DNA from: Bacteroidales bacterium
Lineage (GTDB): Bacteria; Bacteroidota; Bacteroidia; Bacteroidales; JAAUTT01
NCBI GenBank assembly: GCA_025350365.1
Contig: JANXXY010000239.1
Coordinates: 1-10,512, forward strand
Length of the DNA stretch: 10,512 nt
Direction: 5' to 3'
Below the pieces are notes generated by a model, which had not been told where the DNA came from, did not search any database, and saw only the letters and a list, made by a program, of their open reading frames with translations. Shown here in pieces: positions 1 to 6,391 of the stretch. Positions within the stretch are counted from its first letter, which is position 1. Every line of letters begins with the position of its first letter. The translations under genes and the position numbers were made by a program.

Positions 1-406
1 CCAGGCGGTTTTTCTTCCAGATTTCTATTTGCGACTTTTCGGGTTCTTTTCCACGTTGTTTCAAAATTTCCTGTGCCCAATGAAAATCATTGATGCTCCA
101 TTCGTCTGGTTTTTGTAATATGTCAATCAGTTCTTCCTCGCTGAAATCAAATAAGTAGTAGTCGGGTTCAAGCTTGTCTATATTTACCTCTTCCAGTTCA
201 TTTAGAAGGTTTTGGGCGGTTTCTAAATTCTCGGGTTTAACTTTGATACAAATCTGATTAAGAAGGGTATTTCCTGCAAAAACGCTATCTTCCAATAGTT
301 TTTCTTTTTCTATCTTCATGAATATGTTACTTTTTTCAAGAAGTTCAACTACCCCGGTGGCTTCTTCAAGGGTATTGAATGTTTTCAAACTAATTAGTTC
401 TTCCAT
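1..406 (-). CDS. Partial DUF2007-like protein (N-terminal 135 residues)
   Basis: An uninterrupted minus-strand frame starts with ATG at 404-406 and remains open to the left edge, giving 135 residues without a stop, so the gene is cut by the window. The protein begins MEELISLKTFNTLEEATGVV, followed by a short beta-alpha-beta-like unit in which a hydrophobic strand (residues 3-7) precedes a helix containing LLEKSNI. This pattern fits the small DUF2007 'putative signal transducing protein' family common in Bacteroidota. Residues 60-100 are very acidic (EELEEVNIDKLEPDYYLFDF), and residues 101-130 look like a linker rich in Lys, Glu and Gln. In many relatives a membrane segment follows, but that part would lie outside the window. 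It is 124 bp downstream of plsC on the same strand. No convincing promoter or ribosome site was seen, so cotranscription is possible. That it is a real gene is fairly certain; the family is a pattern-based guess. Confidence 0.6.
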   Translation of the reverse strand, partial: MEELISLKTFNTLEEATGVVELLEKSNIFMKIEKEKLLEDSVFAGNTLLNQICIKVKPENLETAQNLLNELEEVNIDKLEPDYYLFDFSEEELIDILQKPDEWSINDFHWAQEILKQRGKEPEKSQIEIWKKNRL

Positions 407-530
407 ACTTGTTTTTTTTTGAAAGCTAAAAGTAATTATTTAGAGCAAATGTTTCGGGTGAAATTCATATTCTAACGCAATGGCTATCCTCATCTTTCCT
501 GAACCCGAGCATACCAGATTAATTATTCTT

Positions 531-1307
531 TTATTTCTGATGTGCAACAATATTAGTCACTTGAATATTATTGGTTGATTTTAGTTTTTCAAAATGCCCG
601 ACCATGTATTCCCGTACTTTTTCAGCCACATCCTTGGTATTAAGTTCTGCAAAAGATGCGTATGGAATTGGATCGAGAATTTGTATCCTGATATTTTGAC
701 TATTTTTCATGATAAACCCACTTTTTGGCAGAGAATTAGAAGTTCCATTAAGAATTATGGGTAATATGTCCACTTTACCCCGTTTAGCCACTTTAAACGC
801 CCCATCTTTAAAAGAATGTATTGCCCCGTCAATTGATCTGGTACCTTCCGGGAAAATCATGATTGAACTCCCGTTTTTCAGAGTCCTTTCACATTGTTTC
901 ATCATATAAATATGACTCCTTTTGCTATTACGGTTTACCTTAATGTAGCGGTTAATACGCATATTCCATCCTAAAACAGGTATCCTAAACAGTTCTGCTT
1001 TTGCAACCCACTTATAATGAGAGAATAATTGATACAATACAAGAATGTCGAGCAAGGATTGGTGATTGCAAACCATTACATAAGTCCTATCAGGATTGAT
1101 TTTTTCTCGTCCATAAAAGGTTGTTTTCCATAAAGGATTCATCCAAATGTATATAGAGCCCCAAAACGAAGAAAATAGATGTAAAAGTTTTAGCCTTTTA
1201 TCAAAAGGAAATGTTACTGCCCAAATAATCATGGCTATTGGAAACATAAATGCTCCAATAATAATGACAAAAATCCAAACTAGTAGTGAGACAATTATTA
1301 AATACAT
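531..1307 (-). CDS. plsC: 1-acyl-sn-glycerol-3-phosphate acyltransferase (PlsC family)
   Basis: The 258-residue protein carries the full set of PlsC/LPLAT blocks. The catalytic HX4D box is NHQSLLD at residues 81-87 (His82, Asp87). Block II, AKAELFRIPVLG, is near 102-113. The glycerol-phosphate-binding block FPEGTRS is at 152-158. Block IV, ILPIILNGTSN, is at 181-191. A long hydrophobic stretch at residues 2-34 anchors it to the inner membrane. The family transfers an acyl chain to lysophosphatidic acid to form phosphatidic acid in phospholipid synthesis. Length is normal and no key residue is missing. The start at 1305-1307 is preferred because it keeps the whole N-terminal anchor and lies about 30 nt downstream of a putative promoter. 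It is transcribed toward the truncated DUF2007-like gene. Related LPLAT enzymes can acylate other lipids (for example ornithine lipids), so the family is certain but the exact substrate less so. Confidence 0.9.
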   Translation of the reverse strand: MYLIIVSLLVWIFVIIIGAFMFPIAMIIWAVTFPFDKRLKLLHLFSSFWGSIYIWMNPLWKTTFYGREKINPDRTYVMVCNHQSLLDILVLYQLFSHYKWVAKAELFRIPVLGWNMRINRYIKVNRNSKRSHIYMMKQCERTLKNGSSIMIFPEGTRSIDGAIHSFKDGAFKVAKRGKVDILPIILNGTSNSLPKSGFIMKNSQNIRIQILDPIPYASFAELNTKDVAEKVREYMVGHFEKLKSTNNIQVTNIVAHQK

Positions 1308-1342
1308 GTTGGAACCTTGTTTGTTTTAGTTTATAATGGTTG

Positions 1343-1350
1343 CAAAAATA
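1343..1350 (-). promoter_or_regulatory. Putative -7 promoter element for plsC
   Basis: Read on the minus strand this is TATTTTTG, an exact match to the Bacteroidota primary-sigma -7 consensus TAnnTTTG. Transcription would start about 7 nt downstream, leaving a leader of about 30 nt before plsC. A TTTG lies further upstream (complement of 1374-1377), but with a 23-bp spacer instead of about 19-21, so the -33 box is weak. Confidence 0.4.
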
Positions 1351-1375
1351 ATTCATAAAGCAGCACAAGGCTACA

Positions 1376-1395
1376 AAATAAATAAATAAATAAAT
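1376..1395. repeat. Tandem tetranucleotide (AAAT)x5
   Basis: Five perfect head-to-tail AAAT units. The tract lies just upstream of the putative plsC promoter, on the far side of its -33 region. Tetranucleotide runs can change length by slipped-strand pairing, but five units is short. Confidence 0.75.
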
Positions 1396-1443
1396 GCATG
1401 AATAAAATTTTGGTTTTTTTATTTAATCATTCATTCATGCATT
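1393..1443. repeat. Inverted repeat, 11-bp arms
   Basis: AATGCATGAAT at 1393-1403 is the exact reverse complement of ATTCATGCATT at 1433-1443, separated by 29 bp. The region lies between divergent genes, so a terminator role is unlikely. A protein-binding site or a repeat-generated structure fits better. The right arm merges into three TCAT units at 1427-1438. Confidence 0.55.
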
Positions 1444-1451
1444 CGTGACTA

Positions 1452-1530
1452 TTTTACTTTGCTACTATTGAGCGCCACGAGTATCAAAAGTAAAAGTTTT
1501 ACAAATAAGCAAAGTCACACAAAGTAAAAG
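1452..1530. repeat. Three copies of a CAAAGTAAAA-like 10-mer
   Basis: The complement of 1452-1461 reads CAAAGTAAAA. The same 10-mer is on the plus strand at 1520-1529, and a close variant (AAAAGTAAAAG) is at 1486-1496. The variant also starts a small palindrome, GTAAAAGTTTTAC, at 1490-1502. Copies in both orientations within 80 bp of intergenic DNA could be regulator half-sites, but the motif is low in complexity. Confidence 0.4.
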
Positions 1531-1648
1531 TATAATTTCATTAAGGTTTAAATTGTTATACATCAATAAATTTAAAATTCTTTATTGTTGCCTGGCTGAA
1601 TATTGGCATAGTATTTGAAAATTTCTTTTAAATGACCCGGGAAAGTTC

Positions 1649-1656
1649 TAATTTTG
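1649..1656 (+). promoter_or_regulatory. Putative -7 promoter element for the exported-protein gene
   Basis: TAATTTTG matches TAnnTTTG exactly. Transcription starting about 7 nt downstream would give a leader of about 40 nt before the ATG at 1703. No TTTG box lies at the ideal 19-21 bp spacing (the nearest, at 1614-1617, is 31 bp away), so the evidence is the -7 match plus its position. It also argues against a start at the GTG at 1664, which would sit at the transcription start itself. Confidence 0.4.
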
Positions 1657-1702
1657 AAAAAGAGTGGGAATGGTCTTTTTACCCCTTATGAATACTAACT
1701 GT

Positions 1703-2326
1703 ATGAAGATGAGAAATATTATTCTGTTTATTTTAATATTGGCAGTGGGGAATGTTTTCGGACAAACCCCTAAATTGAGTCCAAATAAAGCGATTGCAAA
1801 TAAAGTGATCCCCGATACGGTAATGAAGTTGGGTGGCCGAAAATTTCCCGCTTATGTGAAGCAAGTGGGTTCTAATTTTGTTGTTTATTGCTACGAGTCA
1901 AAGCCCGATTCGATTATAAGGGGTCAGCGCAAAGATTTGGAAAAAATTATCTACAAAAATGGGCGAGTTGAAGTGTTTAGTAAACCCGCCATGCAAATGA
2001 TTCAGGAAGGACAATGGGAGTCCATTCTAATTACGAGAAAAGAAAATGATGTAAGTGGTTTATATAAACGAGCATTTATAACAGCGAAATCAACCGGAGC
2101 AGCACGAAGTAAGAAAGCTGCTCAGGAAAGTGCTACTATTCGACTTCAGAAAAAAGCCGCTACCCAAGGAGGAAGTATTGTATTAATCTCTAATGAAGAG
2201 GCCATTGGTGCATATGGAGATATTCCCTCCTATTATATGGAAGGATATGTTTATGGAAAAACACCACTCGAAAAAGGCACTGATGTAATTGTAGACAAGG
2301 ATAAAAAACCATTGGTGAAAAAATAA
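1703..2326 (+). CDS. Exported protein of unknown function with two-part structure
   Basis: From the ATG at 1703 the product has 207 residues. It begins with a classical signal peptide: MKMR, a hydrophobic core at residues 5-16, and a likely cleavage after VFG at residue 20, just before Gln21. The frame is open back to a GTG at 1664, but the extra 13 residues would spoil the signal peptide, so ATG 1703 (or 1709) is chosen. Residues about 40-95 show a beta-rich pattern seen in many Bacteroidota exported proteins: 'MKLGGRKFPAYVKQVGSNF' followed by a DLEKIIYKNGRVEVF-type strand. Residues about 123-185 look like a second small alpha/beta module with an Ala/Lys-rich helix, then AATQGGSIVLISNEEA and a YYMEGYVYG strand, reminiscent of small periplasmic stress-protein folds such as YdgH or RcsF. 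No catalytic motif was recognised. It likely acts in the periplasm. It is monocistronic, with its own terminator. Confidence 0.75.
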   Translation: MKMRNIILFILILAVGNVFGQTPKLSPNKAIANKVIPDTVMKLGGRKFPAYVKQVGSNFVVYCYESKPDSIIRGQRKDLEKIIYKNGRVEVFSKPAMQMIQEGQWESILITRKENDVSGLYKRAFITAKSTGAARSKKAAQESATIRLQKKAATQGGSIVLISNEEAIGAYGDIPSYYMEGYVYGKTPLEKGTDVIVDKDKKPLVKK

Positions 2327-2346
2327 GAACGAATACTGCACCTTTA

Positions 2347-2400
2347 CCACATTGTCACATAGAAAAATATCATCCTATCTGACTATGTGGTTTTAATTTT
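2347..2400 (+). terminator. Rho-independent terminator after the exported-protein gene
   Basis: Two 16-nt arms (2347-2362 and 2375-2390) pair at 14 positions around a 12-nt loop. The left arm starts CCACAT and the right arm ends ATGTGG. The stem is followed directly by TTTTAATTTT. It lies 20 bp past the stop codon at 2326. Confidence 0.65.
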
Positions 2401-2540
2401 AATATGACCTTAGTGTTTTTATTGAATTTCGATCTTATTGCCAGATTGAATTGCTTACCGCTTGATCCTTAATACTATTTACAGGTGATAAAAATTATCC
2501 TGTTGATTGATTAATATCATCATATCATGTTAAAAAAACA
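2401..2540. other. Intergenic DNA with one bulged hairpin
   Basis: No gene was recognised. A hairpin at 2481-2503 pairs ACAGG(tg)ATAA with TTATCCTGT around an AAA loop. It has no T-tract after it, so it is not an obvious terminator. Confidence 0.4.
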
Positions 2541-2571
2541 TTTGGTTATTGTTAATTATATATTACATTTG
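2541..2571 (+). promoter_or_regulatory. Canonical Bacteroidota promoter (TTTG-N19-TACATTTG)
   Basis: TTTG at 2541-2544 and TACATTTG at 2564-2571 are separated by exactly 19 bp, the textbook arrangement for the primary sigma factor of Bacteroidota. The predicted transcription start is near 2578, giving a leader of about 40 nt before the small ORF at 2618. It is the best-formed promoter in the window. Confidence 0.55.
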
Positions 2572-2616
2572 ACACATGGTATTTTTTATTTGACAAAACA
2601 ACTTAATATATTGACA
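2569..2616 (+). repeat. Three TTGACA hexamers at exact 21-bp spacing
   Basis: TTGACA occurs at 2569-2574, 2590-2595 and 2611-2616, all in the same orientation, with an extended consensus near ATTTGACA-A. The first overlaps the -7 element and the last touches the start codon of the small ORF. Two helical turns between copies puts them on one face of the DNA, as for operator arrays. The period is also a multiple of three, so a coding origin is possible. Confidence 0.5.
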
Positions 2617-2617
2617 A

Positions 2618-2743
2618 ATGATTTGGCTAATACTCTCACTTGTGTCATTTGCTTTGGTAGGTTACTGCGTTTTACAAGCTCCTGAATATGAAGAAGAAGT
2701 TGAATATCAATTGGAGAAAATTGAATTCCTTGTAGAACATTAG
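2618..2743 (+). CDS. Small putative membrane or lipoprotein-like peptide (41 aa)
   Basis: ATG at 2618 to TAG at 2741-2743 encodes 41 residues. The first 17 (MIWLILSLVSFALVGYC) form a hydrophobic helix ending in Cys17. The remainder is strongly acidic and amphipathic: APEYEEEVEYQLEKIEFLVEH. This split into membrane helix plus charged tail is typical of bacterial small membrane proteins. A lipobox is conceivable (VGYC) but poor. Support comes from the promoter at 2541-2571, the leader of about 40 nt, and a terminator near 2906-2926, which together define a transcript of about 350 nt. The start codon lies inside a 7-bp inverted repeat (CAAATGA at 2615-2621 with TCATTTG at 2645-2651). Against it: no family was recognised, the ORF is short, and two other frames overlap it. 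The transcript could instead be a small RNA. Confidence 0.4.
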   Translation: MIWLILSLVSFALVGYCVLQAPEYEEEVEYQLEKIEFLVEH

Positions 2744-2900
2744 AATAATTTTTGATCCTTATATTTCTGCACACGAAAAGAATTCTCTGTAGAATTAAAC
2801 GTTTTGTGGGACACACCTTTGACACTCTTTGAATATCTGTTTTTTAACAAACCGGTTGAATATCCTTCAATGGTTTACCTTACTCTGATAACTGCAACAA

Positions 2901-2926
2901 AAAATAGGTCATCCGCGGCCTTTTTT
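2901..2926 (+). terminator. Probable terminator, possibly bidirectional
   Basis: AGGTC (2906-2910) pairs with GGCCT (2917-2921), one G-T pair included, around a 6-nt loop. The stem is followed by TTTTT and preceded by AAAA at 2901-2904, which extends the stem after one mismatch. The A and T tracts on either side mean it could work in both directions, ending the transcript from the 2541 promoter on the plus strand and the relic on the minus strand. Confidence 0.4.
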
Positions 2927-2980
2927 CGCATCCTGATTTTTTCTGCTTGATTTTAATACCCTTCACAGGTTTAGCATTAA

Positions 2981-3235
2981 TTAGTTGGTACTTATTTGGG
3001 CATTATAAACTAATAGACGTTGTTTTAAATTTATCACCGTAAAAAAGTTCGGTTTGGTAAATTCGCTCAAACCACTATGAATTTTACTGGTGTCCAATAG
3101 CTTAAATGCCTCTCCAAAACGATTAAGTCTTTTGTTAAAAGCTGCGTAAAAAGGCAATAAGGGAATCCACGAACGTATATGGTCACTTGGATATTCGCGG
3201 ATTTGATTAATTTTAAAACGTTTTTCAATGTTCAT
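2981..3235 (-). pseudogene. Transposase relic (N-terminal part of a DDE transposase)
   Basis: The 84-residue frame contains IREYPSDHIRSWIP followed by LLPFYAAFNKRLNRFGEAF at about residues 13-45. This resembles a conserved N-terminal block of Bacteroidota DDE transposases, where a 'WFPxLPSYxxFxxRLNRL' pattern precedes the catalytic domain. After Leu47 the similarity fades into unrelated-looking sequence (FTKPNFFTVINLKQRL), and the frame ends without any of the DDE catalytic residues. Upstream, only five more codons are open before a stop at 3251-3253, so the N-terminus is also missing. No flanking terminal inverted repeats or target duplication were found. It is best read as a decayed insertion-sequence fragment at the edge of the glycan genes. 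The exact IS family is uncertain. A small real gene cannot be excluded. Confidence 0.5.
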
Positions 3236-3269
3236 AACATAAATATATTGTTATAATCTCTTGAGTATA

Positions 3270-4736
3270 ATGATTAACGGAAATTCTCCTCCTGCAAATG
3301 CTATAACTCAACACAAGTTATTTTATATAATTGCAAGTTTATTTTTTTTGATCAGCGCATTTTATGCTGTATATTATTACAAAGAAAGATGTTTATACAT
3401 CGATAGCGCTTTTCAATTATTTAAGATTATTACGTATGAAGGTTTTAATTTTGAGGCTTTTCGTTTTGGTGTAGTTTTTTCTCAAATTCCGACAATAATA
3501 GCTATTAAAGTTGGGGTTCCACTAAAATCTGTTTTAATCATTTTTTCGCTTAGTTTTTGGTTTGTAAACTACTTGGTTTTTCTTTTTTGTTATCATATAC
3601 TTAAGGAAAGAACAGTTTCATTTATCATACCAGCTTCATTGTTAATCGGTATTTCTCACGGATATTTTTATACCGTTACAGAACTATATCAGGCTATTGT
3701 TTTTATTGTCCTTTTTTACGCATGGGTAAACACAAGGTTTAACGAAAAAAAATCGAATAAGCAACAGCTAATTAATTTGTTGATCGCATTCATAATTTTT
3801 TTGCAATGTTTTTTTTGCCATCCCTCCTCAATTTTCCCAATACTTTTCATCATCGGATATCATGTTTTGTATATCAAAGGAAATTGGAAAAATGGTATTT
3901 TTATCTTAATACCATTAATTTTAATAGTTACAATAATTAAACTTAAATTAACAGAATCAACCTCATATGAAGGAAATTTATTTGTGAATTTTATGAAAAT
4001 TCCAGTTTTAATTTCCGAACATCATATACCATACCCACTGAAGTTCATTTTACACCATATATGGGGGATTTATCTGATTCCTTTAGTCTTATTCATAGTT
4101 TTGATAACTCATTACATATACAAAAGGAAATATAGATTGTTTGGTTTTTTCGTGATTGCATTTTTTATATTTTTTGGGATACTCTTATTAACTTTTTACA
4201 AAGGGGGTGACGATATAGAGATGGAAAAAACATTTGCCCCGCTTTTATTATTTATTTTAATACCAATTGCTAAAGAAGTTGTCTTTTATAATCAGAATTA
4301 TAAAATTGCAAAGGGAATTATTTACTGGGTTATTGTTTTTGCAGGATTTATTTTTATACACAAGGCTGGTAATTTATATCAAAAAAGGGTAGTATATCTT
4401 GGTACTCTTTTAGATAGGTCGAAATCTCAACAATGCGATAAATTTATTATACGAAGAAATGAATTAAATGAGATAATTCGTATTCCATGGGCACTGTCTG
4501 TCGAAACGTTGCTTTATTCTGCTCTGGAAACGCCATATAACATGAAATCAATTTACAGTACATCCGTTGAAAATGAATTTTCAAATATAGACTTAAATGA
4601 TCCCAACCTTTTTTTAATGACATCGTTTTGGCTAAAATGGGATTACCCGTTAAATAAAAAATATTTCAAACTCAAAACTTGCCCATACTCATGGTTGCAA
4701 ACTGGTTTTCAGGACATCAAAAAACAAGAAAAGTAA
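3270..4736 (+). CDS. Polytopic inner-membrane protein, GT-C-like, function unknown
   Basis: From the ATG at 3270 the protein has 488 residues. A TTG at 3261 would add three residues and is less likely. About eleven hydrophobic segments are visible (roughly 17-36, 87-111, 115-134, 137-154, 165-182, 187-202, 209-224, 262-282, 288-309, 322-339, 349-364), followed by a soluble tail of about 120 residues. An acidic residue right after the first membrane segment (Asp45 in YIDSAFQLF), the many helices and the C-terminal extracytoplasmic domain are the general layout of GT-C glycosyltransferases that use polyprenyl-phosphate sugars, but no family signature was recognised. It lies 121 bp upstream of the ArnT-like gene in the same direction, with no terminator between, so the two are probably cotranscribed. 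Base composition is very T-rich, as usual for such proteins. Membrane location is near certain; the enzyme role is inference. Confidence 0.8.
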   Translation: MINGNSPPANAITQHKLFYIIASLFFLISAFYAVYYYKERCLYIDSAFQLFKIITYEGFNFEAFRFGVVFSQIPTIIAIKVGVPLKSVLIIFSLSFWFVNYLVFLFCYHILKERTVSFIIPASLLIGISHGYFYTVTELYQAIVFIVLFYAWVNTRFNEKKSNKQQLINLLIAFIIFLQCFFCHPSSIFPILFIIGYHVLYIKGNWKNGIFILIPLILIVTIIKLKLTESTSYEGNLFVNFMKIPVLISEHHIPYPLKFILHHIWGIYLIPLVLFIVLITHYIYKRKYRLFGFFVIAFFIFFGILLLTFYKGGDDIEMEKTFAPLLLFILIPIAKEVVFYNQNYKIAKGIIYWVIVFAGFIFIHKAGNLYQKRVVYLGTLLDRSKSQQCDKFIIRRNELNEIIRIPWALSVETLLYSALETPYNMKSIYSTSVENEFSNIDLNDPNLFLMTSFWLKWDYPLNKKYFKLKTCPYSWLQTGFQDIKKQEK

Positions 4737-4857
4737 TATAAAATCTTTTGAGAAAATGGCAAAAAAGAAATAACAGGTATATTCATATTCTATGTAACAG
4801 TTGGGTAATGGCTTCCCTTTTCCGGAATAATAATAAACTTCAACAAAAATATAATTG

Positions 4858-6351
4858 ATGTTAAAACTGCCTTCTTATATAAAAAACCATCTGGCGTTCG
4901 ATGCCATTTTTATTCTATTTTGCTATGGTGTTCTTTTCAATCAATTAGGTACTCTTCCTATAAGATTGTGGGACGAAGGGATTTATGCAGTAAATGCGTT
5001 GGAAATGTCGCAAAATCACCATTATTTAATTAAGTTTTTTCGTGGACTACCTGAATTATGGGCTACTGAACCGCCTTTAGCCGCTTGGCTACAAACTATT
5101 TCGATTAAACTATTCGGATTAAATGAAACAGCAATACGATTGCCGTCAGCATTAGCGGGTCTTATGGTCGTATTTTTGTTGATCCGTTTTTTTTCAAAAG
5201 AATTTAACTCACGGATTACAGGGTATTTTTGTGCGTTGGTGTTACTTTCATCAAATGGATATATTTCTGAGCACATTACCAGAACTGCCGATCTGGATTC
5301 ACTCCTAACCCTTTTTTCTACAGGGTGCTTTTTATATTTCTATAAGTATATCATAAAAGGATATCCAAAATATTTATATGTTTCTACATTTTTTCTAATC
5401 TGTGGTATTTATACAAAAAGTATTGGAGCTCTATTATTATTGCCCTCATTATTTTTATTTGCCTTGTTCATTAAAAAACTGAATCTTATCTTTTTGCGGA
5501 AAGATTTTTATATTTCCCTTATCCTTTTTATAGGTGTTGTTTCATTCTATTATATTTTACGTGAGTATTTTAACCCCGGATACTTGAAAACTGCATGGAA
5601 TAATGAAATAGCTATGCGGTATTTTAGTGTCAATGAAGGCCATAAGGAAGGATTTATGTTTTATTTTAATAACCTGAAAAATTACAGGTTTGTTCCCTGG
5701 ATATATTTTCTGCCGTTTGCATTATTATTGAAATTTCTGCTTAAAGATAAATTTGAATATAAACATCTGATAATATATTCTTTCGGAAGTGTCATCGGAT
5801 TTTGGGCAATTATCTCATGTTCCGAAACAAAACTTGAATGGTATGATGCTCAATTATTCCCTATTCTCTCCATAATTGTCGGAGTTGTAATATTTTATTT
5901 ATATCAGGGATTATTATGTTTAATGCCGGATAGAAATAAATGGAAGCAATTTTTATTGGTTACCTTTTTTGCGATAGCAATATTTTGCTACCCTTATTTA
6001 ACCAATGTAAACAAGCTATTGGTTAAAGAAGATACTTACAGAGATGTTAAATACGCCAATGTAATGAAAGAACTTAAGGAGTGGCATCCCGAGATAAAAG
6101 AATATATTTTAATGGTAGTGGGCTTCAATCCTAGTACTTGTTTCTATGAAGAATTATACAATACAAAATATCATTATAAAGTTAGTCAGCGCGATATAAG
6201 CCAGAATATTCAGTTATCGTCAGGTGAATTATGTATATTTTATAATCCGGCAGTTATTGAGTATTTGAATAATTATTATGAATACGAAATTATTCATAGC
6301 TATAAAAATGGTGAATTTATTGTGGCAAAGGTTGGTAAAAAGAAAATTTAA
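4858..6351 (+). CDS. ArnT/PMT-like GT-C glycosyltransferase (GT39/GT83 type)
   Basis: From the ATG at 4858 (preferred over the adjoining TTG at 4855) the product has 497 residues. The GT-C hallmarks are clear. WDEGIYA after the first membrane helix supplies Asp39-Glu40. EPPLAAWLQ near 71-79 corresponds to the usual 'KPPL' loop. ITRTADLDSL near 140-149 carries the second acidic pair. YTKSIGALLLLP near 185-196 is the conserved Lys block, and KLEWYDAQLFP near 325-335 matches the 'KLxWYxxPxxP' region. About eleven membrane helices precede a C-terminal extracytoplasmic part (about 385-497). Family members move a sugar from a polyprenyl-phosphate carrier to lipid A, a glycan or protein at the outer face of the inner membrane. 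The acceptor cannot be told from sequence. It follows the 3270 gene and converges with the wecE operon. The family call is strong; the substrate is unknown. Confidence 0.85.
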   Translation: MLKLPSYIKNHLAFDAIFILFCYGVLFNQLGTLPIRLWDEGIYAVNALEMSQNHHYLIKFFRGLPELWATEPPLAAWLQTISIKLFGLNETAIRLPSALAGLMVVFLLIRFFSKEFNSRITGYFCALVLLSSNGYISEHITRTADLDSLLTLFSTGCFLYFYKYIIKGYPKYLYVSTFFLICGIYTKSIGALLLLPSLFLFALFIKKLNLIFLRKDFYISLILFIGVVSFYYILREYFNPGYLKTAWNNEIAMRYFSVNEGHKEGFMFYFNNLKNYRFVPWIYFLPFALLLKFLLKDKFEYKHLIIYSFGSVIGFWAIISCSETKLEWYDAQLFPILSIIVGVVIFYLYQGLLCLMPDRNKWKQFLLVTFFAIAIFCYPYLTNVNKLLVKEDTYRDVKYANVMKELKEWHPEIKEYILMVVGFNPSTCFYEELYNTKYHYKVSQRDISQNIQLSSGELCIFYNPAVIEYLNNYYEYEIIHSYKNGEFIVAKVGKKKI

Positions 6352-6358
6352 CCCGGCT

Positions 6359-6391
6359 AATTAAAAAGTAATCAACGGCCAATTTTTAATT
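6359..6391. terminator. Possible bidirectional terminator between convergent genes
   Basis: AATTAAAAA at 6359-6367 is the exact reverse complement of TTTTTAATT at 6383-6391, with a 15-nt loop. It sits in the 34-bp gap between two converging stop codons, and the right arm overlaps the last codons of wecE. The stem has only A-T pairs, so it would be weak, but its place and its symmetry suggest it ends both transcripts. Confidence 0.35.

Larger units (their letters stand above)
1308..1702. other. Divergent intergenic region between plsC and the exported-protein gene
   Basis: About 395 bp with no credible gene on either strand. It separates two divergently transcribed genes and holds a -7-like element for each of them, a run of five AAAT units, an 11-bp inverted repeat and three copies of a CAAAGTAAAA-like 10-mer. 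Stop codons are frequent in all frames. It probably contains both promoters and possibly regulator sites. Confidence 0.6.

Noticed and set aside
709..909. Plus-strand ORF of 66 codons inside plsC
   Set aside because: Shadow frame fully inside a confidently identified gene; no recognisable features.
1147..1329. Plus-strand ORF of 60 codons over the plsC 5' end
   Set aside because: Antisense shadow of the hydrophobic plsC N-terminus.
1664..1702. Upstream GTG/ATG starts for the exported protein
   Set aside because: The extra residues precede and disrupt a standard signal peptide, and the GTG would coincide with the predicted transcription start.
2781..2796. Hairpin AATTCT-CTGT-AGAATT after the small ORF
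   Set aside because: A/T-rich 6-bp stem with no T-tract directly after it; not a convincing terminator.
2586..2825. Minus-strand ORF of 79 codons
   Set aside because: It needs a GTG start, shows no family pattern, and is antisense to the better-supported 41-aa ORF that follows a canonical promoter.
2880..2976. Minus-strand open stretch reading AKPVKGIKIKQKKSG and onward to a TAA
   Set aside because: No start codon of its own and no link to the transposase relic could be shown; may be decayed coding DNA.
5022..5276. Minus-strand ORF of 84 codons
   Set aside because: Antisense shadow inside the ArnT-like gene.
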